64,000 nucleotides of DNA from Piscicola geometra (Eukaryota; Annelida; Clitellata; Hirudinida; Piscicolidae): contig OX030967.1 of NCBI GenBank assembly GCA_943735955.1, positions 276,001-340,000 of the forward strand, read 5' to 3'. Below are positions 1 through 11,100 of the stretch, piece by piece. Under the pieces are notes generated by a model. That model was not told the origin of the DNA, made no database searches, and saw nothing but the letters and a program-made list of their open reading frames with translations. A program made the translations under genes and the position numbers. The stretch's first letter is position 1; each line of letters begins with the position of its first letter.

Positions 1-1935
1 TGGGTGGAGTGGTGGGTGGGTGAAGTGGTGGGTGGGTGAAGTGGTGGGTAGTTGGAGTGGTGGGTGGTTGGAGTGGTGGGTGGTTGGAGTGGTGGGTAGG
101 TGGAGTGGTGGGTGGGTGGAGTGGTGGGTGGTTGGAGTGGTGGGAGGTTGGAGTGGTGGGTGGGTGGAGTGGTGGGTGGTTGGAGTAGTGGGTGGTTGGA
201 GTGGTGGGTGGTTGGAGTGGTGGGTAGTTGGAGTGGTGGGTGGTTGGAGTGGTGGATGGGTGGAGTGGTGGGTGGGTGGAGTGGTGGGTGGTTGGAGTGG
301 TGGGTAAGTGGAGTGGTTGGTGGTTGGAGTGGTGGGTGGTTGGAGTGGTGGGTGGTTGGAGTGGTGGGTGGTTGGAGTGGTGGGTGGTTGGAGTGGTGGG
401 TGGTTGGAGTGGTGGGTGGTTGGAGTGGTGGGTGGTTGGAGTGGTGGGTGGTTGGAGTGGTGGGTGGTTGGAGTGGTGGGTGGTTGGAGTGGTGGGTGGT
501 TGGAGTGGTGGGTGGTTGGAGTGGTGGGTGGGTGGAGTGGTGGGTGGGTGGAGTGGTGGGTGGGTGGAGTGGTGGGTGGTTGGAGTGGTGGGTAAGTGGA
601 GTGGTTGGTGGTTGGAGTGGTGGGTGGTTGGAGTGGTGGGTGGTTGGAGTGGTGGGTGGTTGGAGTGGTGGGTGGGTGGAGTGGTGGGTGGGTGGAGTGG
701 TGGGTGGGTGGAGTGGTGGGTGGGTGGAGTGGTGGGTGGTTGGAGTGGTGGGTAAGTGGAGTGGTTGGTGGTTGGAGTGGTGGGTGGTTGGAGTGGTGGG
801 TGGTTGGAGTGGTGGGTGGTTGGAGTGGTGGGTGGTTGGAGTGGTGGGTGGTTGGAGTGGTGGGTGGGTGGAGTGGTGGGTGGTTGGAGTGGTGGGTAAG
901 TGGAGTGGTTGGTGGTTGGAGTGGTGGGTGGTTGGAGTGGTGGGTGGTTGGAGTGGTGGGTGGTTGGAGTGGTGGGTGGGTGGAGTGGTGGGTGGGTGGA
1001 GTGGTGAGTGGGTGGAGTGGTGGGTGGTTGGAGTGGTGGGTGGTTGGAGTGGTGGGTGGTTGGAGTGGTGGGTGGTTGGAGTGGTGGGTAGGTGGAGTGG
1101 TGGGTGGGTGGAGTGGTGGGTAGGTGGAGTGGTGGGTAGGTGGAGTGGTGGGTGGGTGGAGTGGTAGTTAGGTGGAGTGGTGTGTGGGTGGAGTGGTGGG
1201 TGGGTGGAGTGGTGGGTGGGTGGAGTGGTGGGTGGGTGTAGTGGGTGGGTAGGTGGAGTGGTGGGTAGGTGGAGTGGTGGGTGGTTGGAGTGGTGGGTAG
1301 GTGGAGTGGTGGGTGGGTGGAGTGGTGGTTAGGTGGAGTGGTGGGTGGGTGGAGTGGTGGGTAGGTGGAGTGGTGGGTAGGTGGAGTGGTGGGTGGGTGG
1401 AGTGGTGGGTGGGTGGAGTGGTGGGTGGGTGGAGTGGTGGGTGGGTGGAGTGGTGGGTAGGTGGAGTGGTGGGTGGGTAGAGTAGTGGGTGGGTGGAGTG
1501 GTGGGTAGGTGGAGTGGTGGGTGGGTGGAGTTGTGGGTAGGTGGAGTGGTGGGTGGTTGGAGTGGTGGGTGGTTGGAATGTTGGGTGGTTGGAGTGGTGG
1601 GTAGGTGGAGTGGTGGGTGGGTGGAGTGGTGGGTAGATGGAGTGGTGGGTGGGTGGAGTGGTAGTTAGGTGGAGTGGTGGGTGTGTGGAGTGGTGGGTAG
1701 GTGGAGTGGTGGGTGGGTAGAGTAGTGGGTGGGTGGAGTGGTGGGTAGGTGGAGTGGTGGGTGGGTGGAGTTGTGGGTAGGTGGAGTGGTGGGTGGTTGG
1801 AGTGGTGGGTGGTTGGAATGTTGGGTGGTTGGAGTGGTGGGTAGGTGGAGTGGTGGGTGGGTGGAGTGGTGGGTAGATGGAGTGGTGGGTGGGTGGAGTG
1901 GTAGTTAGGTGGAGTGGTGGGTAGGTGGAGTGGTG
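1..1935. repeat. 16-bp G-rich minisatellite with higher-order copies
   Basis: About 120 copies of a 16-bp unit of type GGAGTGGTGGGTGGTT. Variant units keep exact 16-bp register: the GTAAGTG variant occurs at 304, 592, 752 and 896 (spacings 288, 160, 144). A 15-unit (240-bp) block is duplicated, with marker TTGTGGG at 1531 and 1771 and GGAATGTTGGG at about 1575 and 1815. It lies downstream of OGA exon 14, so on the sense strand it is pyrimidine-rich intron. Long Trp/Gly/Val open frames over it are repeat artefacts. Confidence 0.95.
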
Positions 1936-1945
1936 GATGATAAAA

Positions 1946-2004
1946 AGCCAGTTGCCACGGCACAGATACGAGCACAAAGCATTGAAGAGGTCTTGACGAC
2001 ACTC
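1946..2004 (-). CDS. OGA: OGA exon 14 (GNAT-like core), 3' end undefined
   Basis: After acceptor GCTCGAG (phase 2) the frame reads [20 protein letters not shown]. Human in this place reads YCFVLEDEDGICGYALG, so similarity is limited to the I-C-x-x-A-x-G pattern. The phase match with exon 13 is the main support. No good donor is seen before the 16-bp minisatellite begins, so the lower boundary is a guess. It could be diverged or wrongly framed. Confidence 0.45.
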
Positions 2005-2034
2005 CTCGAGCAATCAACATCATCATCATCAATA

Positions 2035-2065
<31 letters not shown>

Positions 2066-2068
2066 TAC

Positions 2069-2115
<47 letters not shown>

Positions 2116-5100
2116 CCATCATCATCACCATCATCATCACCATCTGCAACATCTGCAACACTCAAAAGCACCAATCAGCGAGTAGCGTGGGCGGGTTGGC
2201 CATCCAACGAGAGGCGTCACTCAGGTCGTTGAAGGTCTTCAAGCACACGCTACTCACATTCAGCTGTTCGTGGTGATGATGATGATGATGGTAATGATGA
2301 TGATGATGATGGTAGTGATGATGGCGATGACAATGATGATAATATTGCAAATGATGATGCTAGTAATGATTCAGTAGATGGAAGGAGATGGAAGCAGGCA
2401 CGCACGTAGTCCTTGCTGTAGTAGGGCCTGACGATGTACACGTTGTTGTTTGCTCTGGAAGTCTCGAAAGGAAGGAGTCTCTGAGGGAGGGAGGAAGAGG
2501 GAGGTGTTGTTGAGGGAGGGAGCAAGAGGGAGGTGTTGTTAAGGGAGGGAGGAGAGATGGTGTTGTTGAGGGAGGGTTAGGGTTAGGGTTAGAACGGGCA
2601 AAACTGGACACAAGTTATTGGCATTGAAAAAATTACTAACATTAAAGTCAAATGAAATAAATTATATATTAAACACGTGTGGTTGTCTTTATAACGTAAA
2701 TATTTTAGAAAACATAGTATGATATCAAATTATATGAATGATTTTATATTTGCAGTTATTGATGAATTGAAACGAGGAAGACAATTCAGAAGAGAATGAA
2801 CTTTACAAATATTCACAATTATGTCTTACTCAAATTTTAAGAGGATTAAGATGTTTTATTTTTTTGGAGTAAACTTAACAATTTTCCGATACTGCAAGAA
2901 GTAGCCCAAATATTGTTTAGTATACCTGCAAGTTCTATTCCCTGTGAACGGAATTTTTCAACTTTGAACCCAAGATCATTTAATTTAAAAGCTAAAACTC
3001 TTGATGGTTTGACCCGTATGAAAACCATAAAGATTTAATTTAAAACAAGAGCTGTGCTTTAATCTAAGATAACTTTCGCAAAACGCGTTGATAGATTAAC
3101 GCAGTTAAATAATTATGGGATTTAAAAATTTAAACGTAGTTAATCAAATTTATTGGAACTAAACATTTTTTAAACTTTTTTTTTGCGCTACAGAAAATAG
3201 TTGAATACATTTTGTTGAAAAAGTATCCTTTTGAAAAATGTTTAATTTCATCAAAAATCCTTTTCAATAGTGTTACCAGCAATTTTTCATTCGACAAAAG
3301 AATCATGCACTTCAGAAGATGATGCAGCTCAAGTCATCGTTTGAAGATTATTTCCGAACTGAAGGAAAATTAATTAGAAAATCCAATGGTTAGGAATTGC
3401 CAAATCAATAGACCCGGATTGAAAAAGTATACAAAAAGATCCTAATCATGGAAAGAGCTGAAGAAACTATTAGAAGATGAAATAAACCTTCTAAACTATA
3501 AAAAATTCACCAAGCAAGCGACTACGAACATATGTAATTTCAGTTTCTGAAGATGAAGATACCTCAATGATTAATAAGTCAATCATTCAACGTTATAGAA
3601 AAGAATCTGAAGTAGGCTTTGAGAGTTGTCCTCTTGTTTGGTGGCAACAACACGCAGGGGCATATCCGGCTCTTGCGAAACTGGAAGAAAAGTACTTTTC
3701 ATCTCCTGCAAGTACAGTTCCATGTGAACGTCTATTCAGCTTGTCAGAACACATAGTTAGCAAGAAAAGAGTCTCTTTAGATCCAACTAATGTAGATAAG
3801 CGTAACTGGCTGAAATAAGATGTGAGATATTTACATTTGTGATAATTTATGCATTTATTTGTTATCCTTCAAATGTGGATTACTTTTATAAATAAATTCT
3901 TATGAAACTTCAATAGTTTCAAACTATTGAAGTTTCATAAGAATTTATTAACTTTCTATTAAATTTGTAATAAAAAAATTTAAAATACTATTTTATACTA
4001 ATGTAAAATTAGCTGATAACACTTTGCGTTAAAAGACGATTAACTTTCGATTATAATTTTTAATCGTTCGATTAACTCCGATAATTTTTCATCATGGAAC
4101 AGCCATGCTTAACACAAATGAAATTGATCTCCAATGATTCAACAACTATTTGAAACTTTGTTTCTTTTTGAAACAAAAAATTCTCTGAAGCTCATTTGTT
4201 AACAAATGTAAATAAATGTTAACAAAGGTTAACCCACTTTTGCTCGAATTTTGTATTTTATTTATTTGACAATTTCTTTTTCACAATACAATCAATTGAT
4301 TAAGAAAGCAAAAAAAACTTTGATATGATGAAAAATGATCTGTCTAGAACAAAAATGTAGATGTTCCAATAATGGAACACTGAGCATGAACGGGGAAGTC
4401 AAATTTAACAAGGAATCAAGTGTTTTGTTATCGAAAAAATTTTTTACATTGTTTTTTCCAATATTTTTATCGCTTGAATATCATAATAAAATGAGTTAAA
4501 AATTGAAATAATAAAAAAAAGTTAAAATTATAATTTGTATGAAAGTTTTTAAAGCATTGTTCGCATATTCTAGTTGTGTTCTTTTTGCAAAGAGCGCAAC
4601 TGGTTTGTTTTTCTGCTAAAATTAAATAAAGTTCTAGCGTATCGAACCTAACAGGGCGTGGCATTAGAAACCGACCGAAACAGATATTTTCAACTCAGCC
4701 GAAACCGAAATTAGACCGAAAGTGAAATCCTTATCGGCCAAAACCGAAAGTTATCCCAAATTTTATTTTTAAAAAAAAGTATTTAAAGATGAAAATGCGA
4801 TTTTAATAAGTAAATTCAAACTAATGTATATTTTAAAGTAAAAAATGAAAGTTTTTCAACAACAAAAATGGTCTTCATAGGTAATTGTTTATTAAAATAT
4901 AAAAATAGTATTGAACGATGTCAGTTTCTGTCTAATAATTAAATCCAAACAAACGAACATGTAAGGCAGAAATAACAGTTTTTAAACATTTTCACCAAGA
5001 AAGTTGCTGCGATGATCTGCGAAGATTTGCCCTGCAGAACTAAATAATTGCTCGCTAGCCACACTTGTTGGGGGTGCAGATAAGTATTTTCGAGCAGCAA

Positions 5101-8100
5101 GCTCAAGACATGAACATTGACTGCAATGCCAATACGCAAATATGTTGGATGTTCGATTGATTCTAGGCTCTTTAAGATACGCCTGCATTCATTTTTGAGT
5201 TAATGAATCAAAGCCAAATCTTCTCGGGCTAACGATTTATATACAGTGTTTATCTAAGCAAGGATATCTAGAATTCCAGATGCTTGTATATGTTATACGA
5301 ACAATTAGTCTTATGTCACCAATAAATCAATCAACCACGATGACTAATAAATATCTAATAGAGATGAGAATCGATATATCATGTAAACTACATAATTAAA
5401 CAAAAATTTCAGTTTTTCGTTAAATCTGAGATCCATTTTGGCCGAAACCGAAATTAAGCCGAAATTACAAAATAATTTTTTCCGAAAGCAAAAAATTCTC
5501 GAAATTGTAAATTTTGATTTGGCCGAAACCGAACAATTCCTGAAATTGTAAATTTTGATTTGGCCGAAACCGAACAATTCCTGAAATTGTAAATTTTGAT
5601 TTGGCCGAAACCGAAAAATTGCCGAAACTAATTTCGGCACTCAAACCGAAACCGAATTTCTGTCGGTTTCTACTTGGTATTCATTCAACTTTTTGAAGGC
5701 TTGTCACTTTTGGACCTTCCACTACCTGAGGAAGAGTGGCATATCAAAATGAAGTTTATTTTCCTCTGTTGATATCCATCGTTGACATGAAACAATTGGA
5801 TTGATGCCCTTAACATTTCTTATGATATAAACTAGAGAGTTATCACTCCAATGAATCTCTTACTATTAGAGGCTTTTTCCAGTTTATAGTCAAAAGAACT
5901 CTTAGAAGTTTGTTAACTGGACATTTTCCTATTCTTTTCGATCACAGTATCCATGACCTCCACTTTGAAGTTCTTCAATTAGCTTCTCCAAGAAACATTT
6001 GGTAGTTTTGAAACTAAAATCAAAACAACGCTGGCACCAAGACTCATCTCCTTGTCATATCCTGGACCTGTTGCTCCTTGGTAGGGTTCATATTGAATTG
6101 AACAAGCAAGACGGTTGCGAAGACACAGAAACTTGAACCCAAACCTTATTGGCTTCTCTCTCATAAACTGTTTTGCACAAATTTTTCCATAATGTATACT
6201 GCCATGCTTTCATCAACGCTAATGCTTCCAAGAAAGCATTTTCTATACATTTTTGATTTAGCAAAACAATCAAAAGTCTAATTTCAGTAAATTTATCTTT
6301 ATTTTTCTAATTATTTATTTTTTGCACAACGAATAAAATGAATATTTAAAAACTTATGGTAAAATTTGACACCACCCATTCATGCTCACTGTTCCAATAA
6401 TGGAACATTCATAATTTGTAGAAAATTAATAATTAAGAGATTAGAAATTGATGAACTTTTTTTAATTATATATAAAGGAAAGATACGGTTTTAAGAGTAA
6501 TCAAAACAAAACAAAATACAGAAATTTTTGAAATTTTAGTAATTATTTTTCTTTAGGCATGTTTTCAAAATATTTTTTTCCTTTAAACTAGAAACAATCC
6601 CAAAAAATTCCAAAAATCCCCCACAACCCATCCATCCCCTAACGATCCACCAACCCATTCCCCACAACCCATCCACCCCCTAACCATCCACCAACCCATT
6701 CCGCACAAACGCACCCTGAACTCGGCAAGCAGACCTCCCCGATGCACCCATGGCTCTTGCTCACCTGACTTGAACAACTCTTTGTCTCTCTTGTCGATGC
6801 CTGTGATGGCAGAGGAGGAGGATGAAGAGGAGGTGGATGAGGAGGAGGAGAAAGGGGAGGAGAAGGAGGAGGAAGAAGAGGAGGATGAGGAAGAGGAGGA
6901 GGAGGAAGAGGAGGATGAGGAGGAGGAGAAAGAAGAGGAGGAGGAGGAAGAGGAAGAGGAGGAGAAGGAGGAAGAGGATGAGGAAGAAGAGAAGGAGGAG
7001 GAGGAAGAGGATGAGGAAGAGGAGGAGGAGGAAGAGGAGGAGGGAGAGGGAGAGGAGGAGGAGAAAGAAGAAGAGAAGGAAGAGGAAAAAGAGGAAAGGA
7101 GGAGGAGGAGGAGGAGGAGGAGGAGGAGGAGGAGGAAGAAGAAGAGAAGGAGGAAGAGGAGGAGGAAGAGGAGGAAGAAGAGAAGGAGGAAGAGGATGAG
7201 GAAGAAAAGGAAGAGGTGGATGAGGAGGAGGAGGTGGATGAGGAGGAGGAGAAGGAGGAGGAGGAAGAGAAGGAGGATGAGTAGGAGGAAGAGGATGAGG
7301 AGGAGGAAAAAGAAGAAAAAGAAGAGGAAGAGAAGGAAGAGGAGAAGGAGGAGGAGGAGGAAGAGGAAGAGAAAGAGGAGAAAGTTAAGATATCTCAGGA
7401 ACGTGATGAGATGGAGCATTTCTAATTTCATTTTCAGTACAAAAAATCCATCAAAAACTGATTGACACACGATTCCCAAAATGCTGTTGGCCACTATCAT
7501 TTTTACATCACATTTTTTCAGTTTATAAGTTAAAGAAAAAGCTGTGTCTTAATATAAGTTAACTTTAGATTAAGGCGTTAACCAATTAACGCCGTTAAAT
7601 ATTTTTACGCATAAAAAATAACGCATTTACAAATTTTAATGATTTTAAATTTATCAAAATTGAACTGTTTTTTTTTGCTGTGTTTGTTACATTGCCAACA
7701 AGTGAACACAAAAACTCTTTTAATTTACTCTAAAAAACGGATGGAAAAAATGTCATTTAAAAAAAAACTTCTCATTCCTTTTAGATTTGCAACAGAACTT
7801 CTAGGCGGTGAAAATACGTAACATGTTGAAAAGTGTTGCTTTAAACAAGAAATATGCACTTGAGAAGGTGACCCAGCTTACGGCATTCGTTCGAAAGGAC
7901 AATTTCTTTTCGAACTGTAGCAGGAAAAGATTAATCAGAGCGTCCAATGGATTGCCACATCATTAGAGCCCGAATCAGAAATATGAAATGTCTTTAGAAA
8001 ATGAAAGAGTTAAAGAAACTACAAGAAGAAAAAAAAACCCTATAAACTATACAGACTTCACCAAACAAGAGACTACAAACATATGTAACTTCAGATTCTG

Positions 8101-11100
8101 AAGATGAAGATAACTCAATGATTAATAACTCAATGATTAATAACTCAATGATTAAACGTTATAGAAAACAATCTGATACCTCAGATTGGAGAATTGTCTT
8201 CTTGTTTGATGGCAACAACACGAAGAAACGAAAACTGCAGGAAAGTACTTGTCATCTCCTGCAAGTACTTGTCATCTCCTGCAAGTACTTGTCATCTCCT
8301 ACAAGTACTTGTCATCTCCTGCAAGTACTTGTCATCTCCTGCAAGTACTTGTCATCTCCTGCAAGTACTTGTCATCTCCTGCAAGTACTTGTCATCTCCT
8401 GCAAGTACTTGTCATCTCCTGCAAGTAATTGTCATCTCCTGCAAGTACTTGTCATCTCCTGCAAGTACTTGTCATCTCCTGCAAGTACTTGTCATCTCCT
8501 GCAAGTACTTGTCATCTCCTGCAAGTACTTGTCATCTCCTGCAAGTACTTGTCATCTCCTGCAAGTACTTGTCATCTCCTGCAAGTACTTGTCATCTCCT
8601 GCAAGTACTAGTCATCTCCTGCAAGTACTTGTCATCTCCTGCAAGTACTTGTCATCTCCTGCAAGTACTTGTCATCTCCTGCAAGTACTTGTCATCTCCT
8701 GCAAGTGCAGTTCCATGTGAACGTCTATTCAGCTTGTCAGGACACATAGTTAGCAAGAAAAGAGTCTTTTCAAATCCAACTTGTGTTGAAAAACTTGTTT
8801 GCTTGAGTTACTGGCTCAAATAAGATGTGTGACATTAGCATTTTTTGATCATTTATATAATTACTTTTTTTTTCAAATGTTGGCTACTTTTAAATAAATT
8901 TTGATAAAATTTCAATTTAAATAGTTTAAATTAAATGTTAAAAAAATTAATATAATATTTTATGCCAATTTCAAATTTGATAAAAAAGTGCGTTAAAACA
9001 CGATTAACTTTCGATTAAAATGTTTAAAGGTGGAGCAGCTCTGATTAAAACGTAATTGAAAACTATTTTGTTTCGGAAGCTTGGAGAGTAGGCACACTTC
9101 CAGAAGACGACCGTGGTGGCAAGTGAAGGAAGGAAAGAAGGAAGGAAGGAAGGAAGGAAGGAAGGAAGGAAGGAAGGAAGGAAGGAAGGAAGGAAGGAAG
9201 GAAGGAAGGAAGAAAGGAAGGAAAGAAAGAAGGAAGGAAGGAAGGAAGGAAGGAAGGAAGGAAGGAAGGAAGAAAGGTGGAAAGGAAGGAAGGAAGGAAG
9301 GAAGAAAGAAAGGAAGGAAGGGAGGAAGAAAGGAAGGAAGGAAGGAAAGAAGGAAGAAAGGAAGGAAGAAAGGAAGGAAGGAAGGAAGGAAGGAAGGAAG
9401 GAAGGAAGGAAGGAAGGAAGGAAGGAAGGAAGGAAGGAAGGAAGGAAGGAAGGAAGGAAGGAAGAAAGAAAGGAAGGAAGGAAGGAAGGAAAGAAGGAAG
9501 GAAGGAAGGAAGAAAGGAAGGAAGGAAGGAAGAAAGGAAGGAATGAAGGAAGGAAGGAAGGAAGGAAGGAAGGAAGAAAGGAAGGAAGGAAGGAAGGAAG
9601 GAAGGAAAGAAGGAAGGAAGGAAGAAAGGAAGGAATTAAGGAAGGAAGGAAGGAAGGAAGGAAGGAAGGAAAGAAGGAAGGAAGGAAGGAAGGAAGAAAG
9701 GAAGGAAGGAAGGAAGGAAGGAAGGAAGGAAGGAAAGAAGGAAGGAAGGAAGAAAGGAAGGAATGAAGGAAGGAATGAAGGAAGGAAGGAAGGAAGGAAG
9801 GAAGGAAGGAAGGAAGGAAGGAAGGAAGGAAGGAAAGAAAGAAAGAAGGAAGGAAGGAAGGAAGGAAGGAAGAAAGGTGGAAAGGAAGGAAGGAAGGAAG
9901 GAAGAAAGAAAGGAAGGAAGGGAGGAAGAAAGGAAGGAAGGAAGGAAAGAAGGAAGAAAGGAAGGAAGAAAGGAAGGAAGGAAGGAAGGAAGGAAGGAAG
10001 GAAGGAAGAAAGGAAGGAAGGAAGGAAAGAAGGAAGGAAGGAAGAAAGGAAGGAAGGAAGGAAGAAAGGAAGGAAGGAATGAAGGAAGGAAGGAAGGAAG
10101 GAAGGAAGGAAGGAAGGAAGGAAGAAAGGAAGGAAGGAAGGAAGGAAGGAAGGAAAGAAGGAAGGAAGGAAGAAAGGAAGGAATGAAGGAAGGAATGAAG
10201 GAAGGAAGGAAGGAAGGAAGGAAGGAAGGAAGGAAGGAAGGAAGGAAGGAAGGAAGGAAGGAAAGAAGGAAGGAAAGAAGGAAGGAAGGAAGGAAGAAAG
10301 GAAGGAAGGAAGGAAGGAAGGAGGAAAGGAAGAGAGGGAGGAAGAAAGGAAGGAAGGAAGAAAGGAATGAAGGAAGGAAGGAAGGAAGGAAGGAAGGAAG
10401 AAAGGAAGGAAGGAAGGAAGGAAGGAAGGAAGGAAGGAAGGAAGGAATGAAGGAAGGAAGGAAGGAAGGAAGGAAGGAAGAAAGGAAGGAAGAAGGAAGG
10501 AAGGAAGGAAGGAAGGAAGGAAGAAAGGAAGGAAGGAAGGAAGGAAGGAAGGAAGGAAGAAAGGAATGAAGGAAGGAAGGAAGGAAGGAAGGAAGGAAGA
10601 AAGGAAGGAAGGAAGGAAGGAAGGAAGGAAGGAAGAAAGGAAGGAATGAAGGAAGGAAGGAAGGAAGGAAGGAAGGAAGGAAGGAAGGAAGGAAAGAAGG
10701 AAGGAAAGAAGGAAGGAAGGAAGGAAGGAAGGAAGAAAGGAATGAAGGAAGGAAGGAAGGAAGGAAGGAAGGAAGAAAGGAAGGAAGGAAGGAAGGAAGG
10801 AAGAAAGGAAGGAATGAAGTAAGGAAGGAAGGAAGGAAGGAAGGAAGAAAGGAAGGAAGAAGGAAGGAAGGAAGGAAGGAAAGAAGGAAGGAAAGAAGGA
10901 AGGAAGGAAGGAAGGAAGAAAGGAAGGAAGGAAGGAAGGAAGGAAGGAAGGAAGGAGGAAAGGAAGAGAGGGAGGAAGAAAGGAAGGAAGGAAGGAAGGA
11001 AGGAAGGAAGGAAAGAAGGAAGGAAGGAAGGAAGGAAGAAAGGAAGGAATGAAGGAAGGAAGGAAGGAAGGAAGGAAGAAAGGAAGGAAGGAAGAAAGGA

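Larger units (their letters stand above)
3046..4107 (+). mobile_element. hAT element, family B copy 1, internally deleted
   Basis: Begins AAGAGCTGTGCTTTAATC and ends GGAACAGCCATG, imperfect inverted termini shared with the copy at 7537-9047. Both copies share subterminal motifs (GATTAACGC, GTTAAAAGACGATTAACTTTCGAT) and a transposase tail. Most of the transposase is missing. Clear target-site duplications were not seen. Confidence 0.75.
4363..6406 (-). mobile_element. piggyBac-like element relic with inverted termini
   Basis: Inverted repeats 4363-4407 and 6362-6406 match closely (GTTCCA...GGAAC, CTCA, GCATGAA, then GTCAAATTT when one is inverted). Inside on the minus strand are transposase remnants of piggyBac type. 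The relic is broken by a nested hAT at 4665-5672. A flanking TTAA duplication was not clear. The DNA at 4108-4362, outside it, holds nothing recognised. Confidence 0.7.
7537..9047 (+). mobile_element. hAT element, family B copy 2
   Basis: Starts AAAGCTGTGTCTTAATATAAG and ends GGTGGAGCAGCTCTG, inverted ends shared with copy 1. Internal DNA is colinear with copy 1: ATAGAAAA(G/C)AATCTGA near 8160, GCAAGAAAAGAGTC near 8753, and the GATTAACTTTCGATTA subterminal motif. It differs by a 460-bp internal 20-bp tandem array. Confidence 0.78.

Noticed and set aside
2571..2592. Interstitial telomere or chromosome end
   Set aside because: Only three TTAGGG units within a G-rich array that already varies toward this sequence.
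6583..7500. Long Ser/Leu-rich minus frame and Glu/Arg-rich plus frames
   Set aside because: They are translations of the purine repeat. Only the short [11 protein letters not shown] part of the minus frame is real, as OGA exon 11.
8243..8705. CRISPR-like array
   Set aside because: Units are contiguous 20-bp tandem copies without spacers, inside a eukaryotic hAT element.
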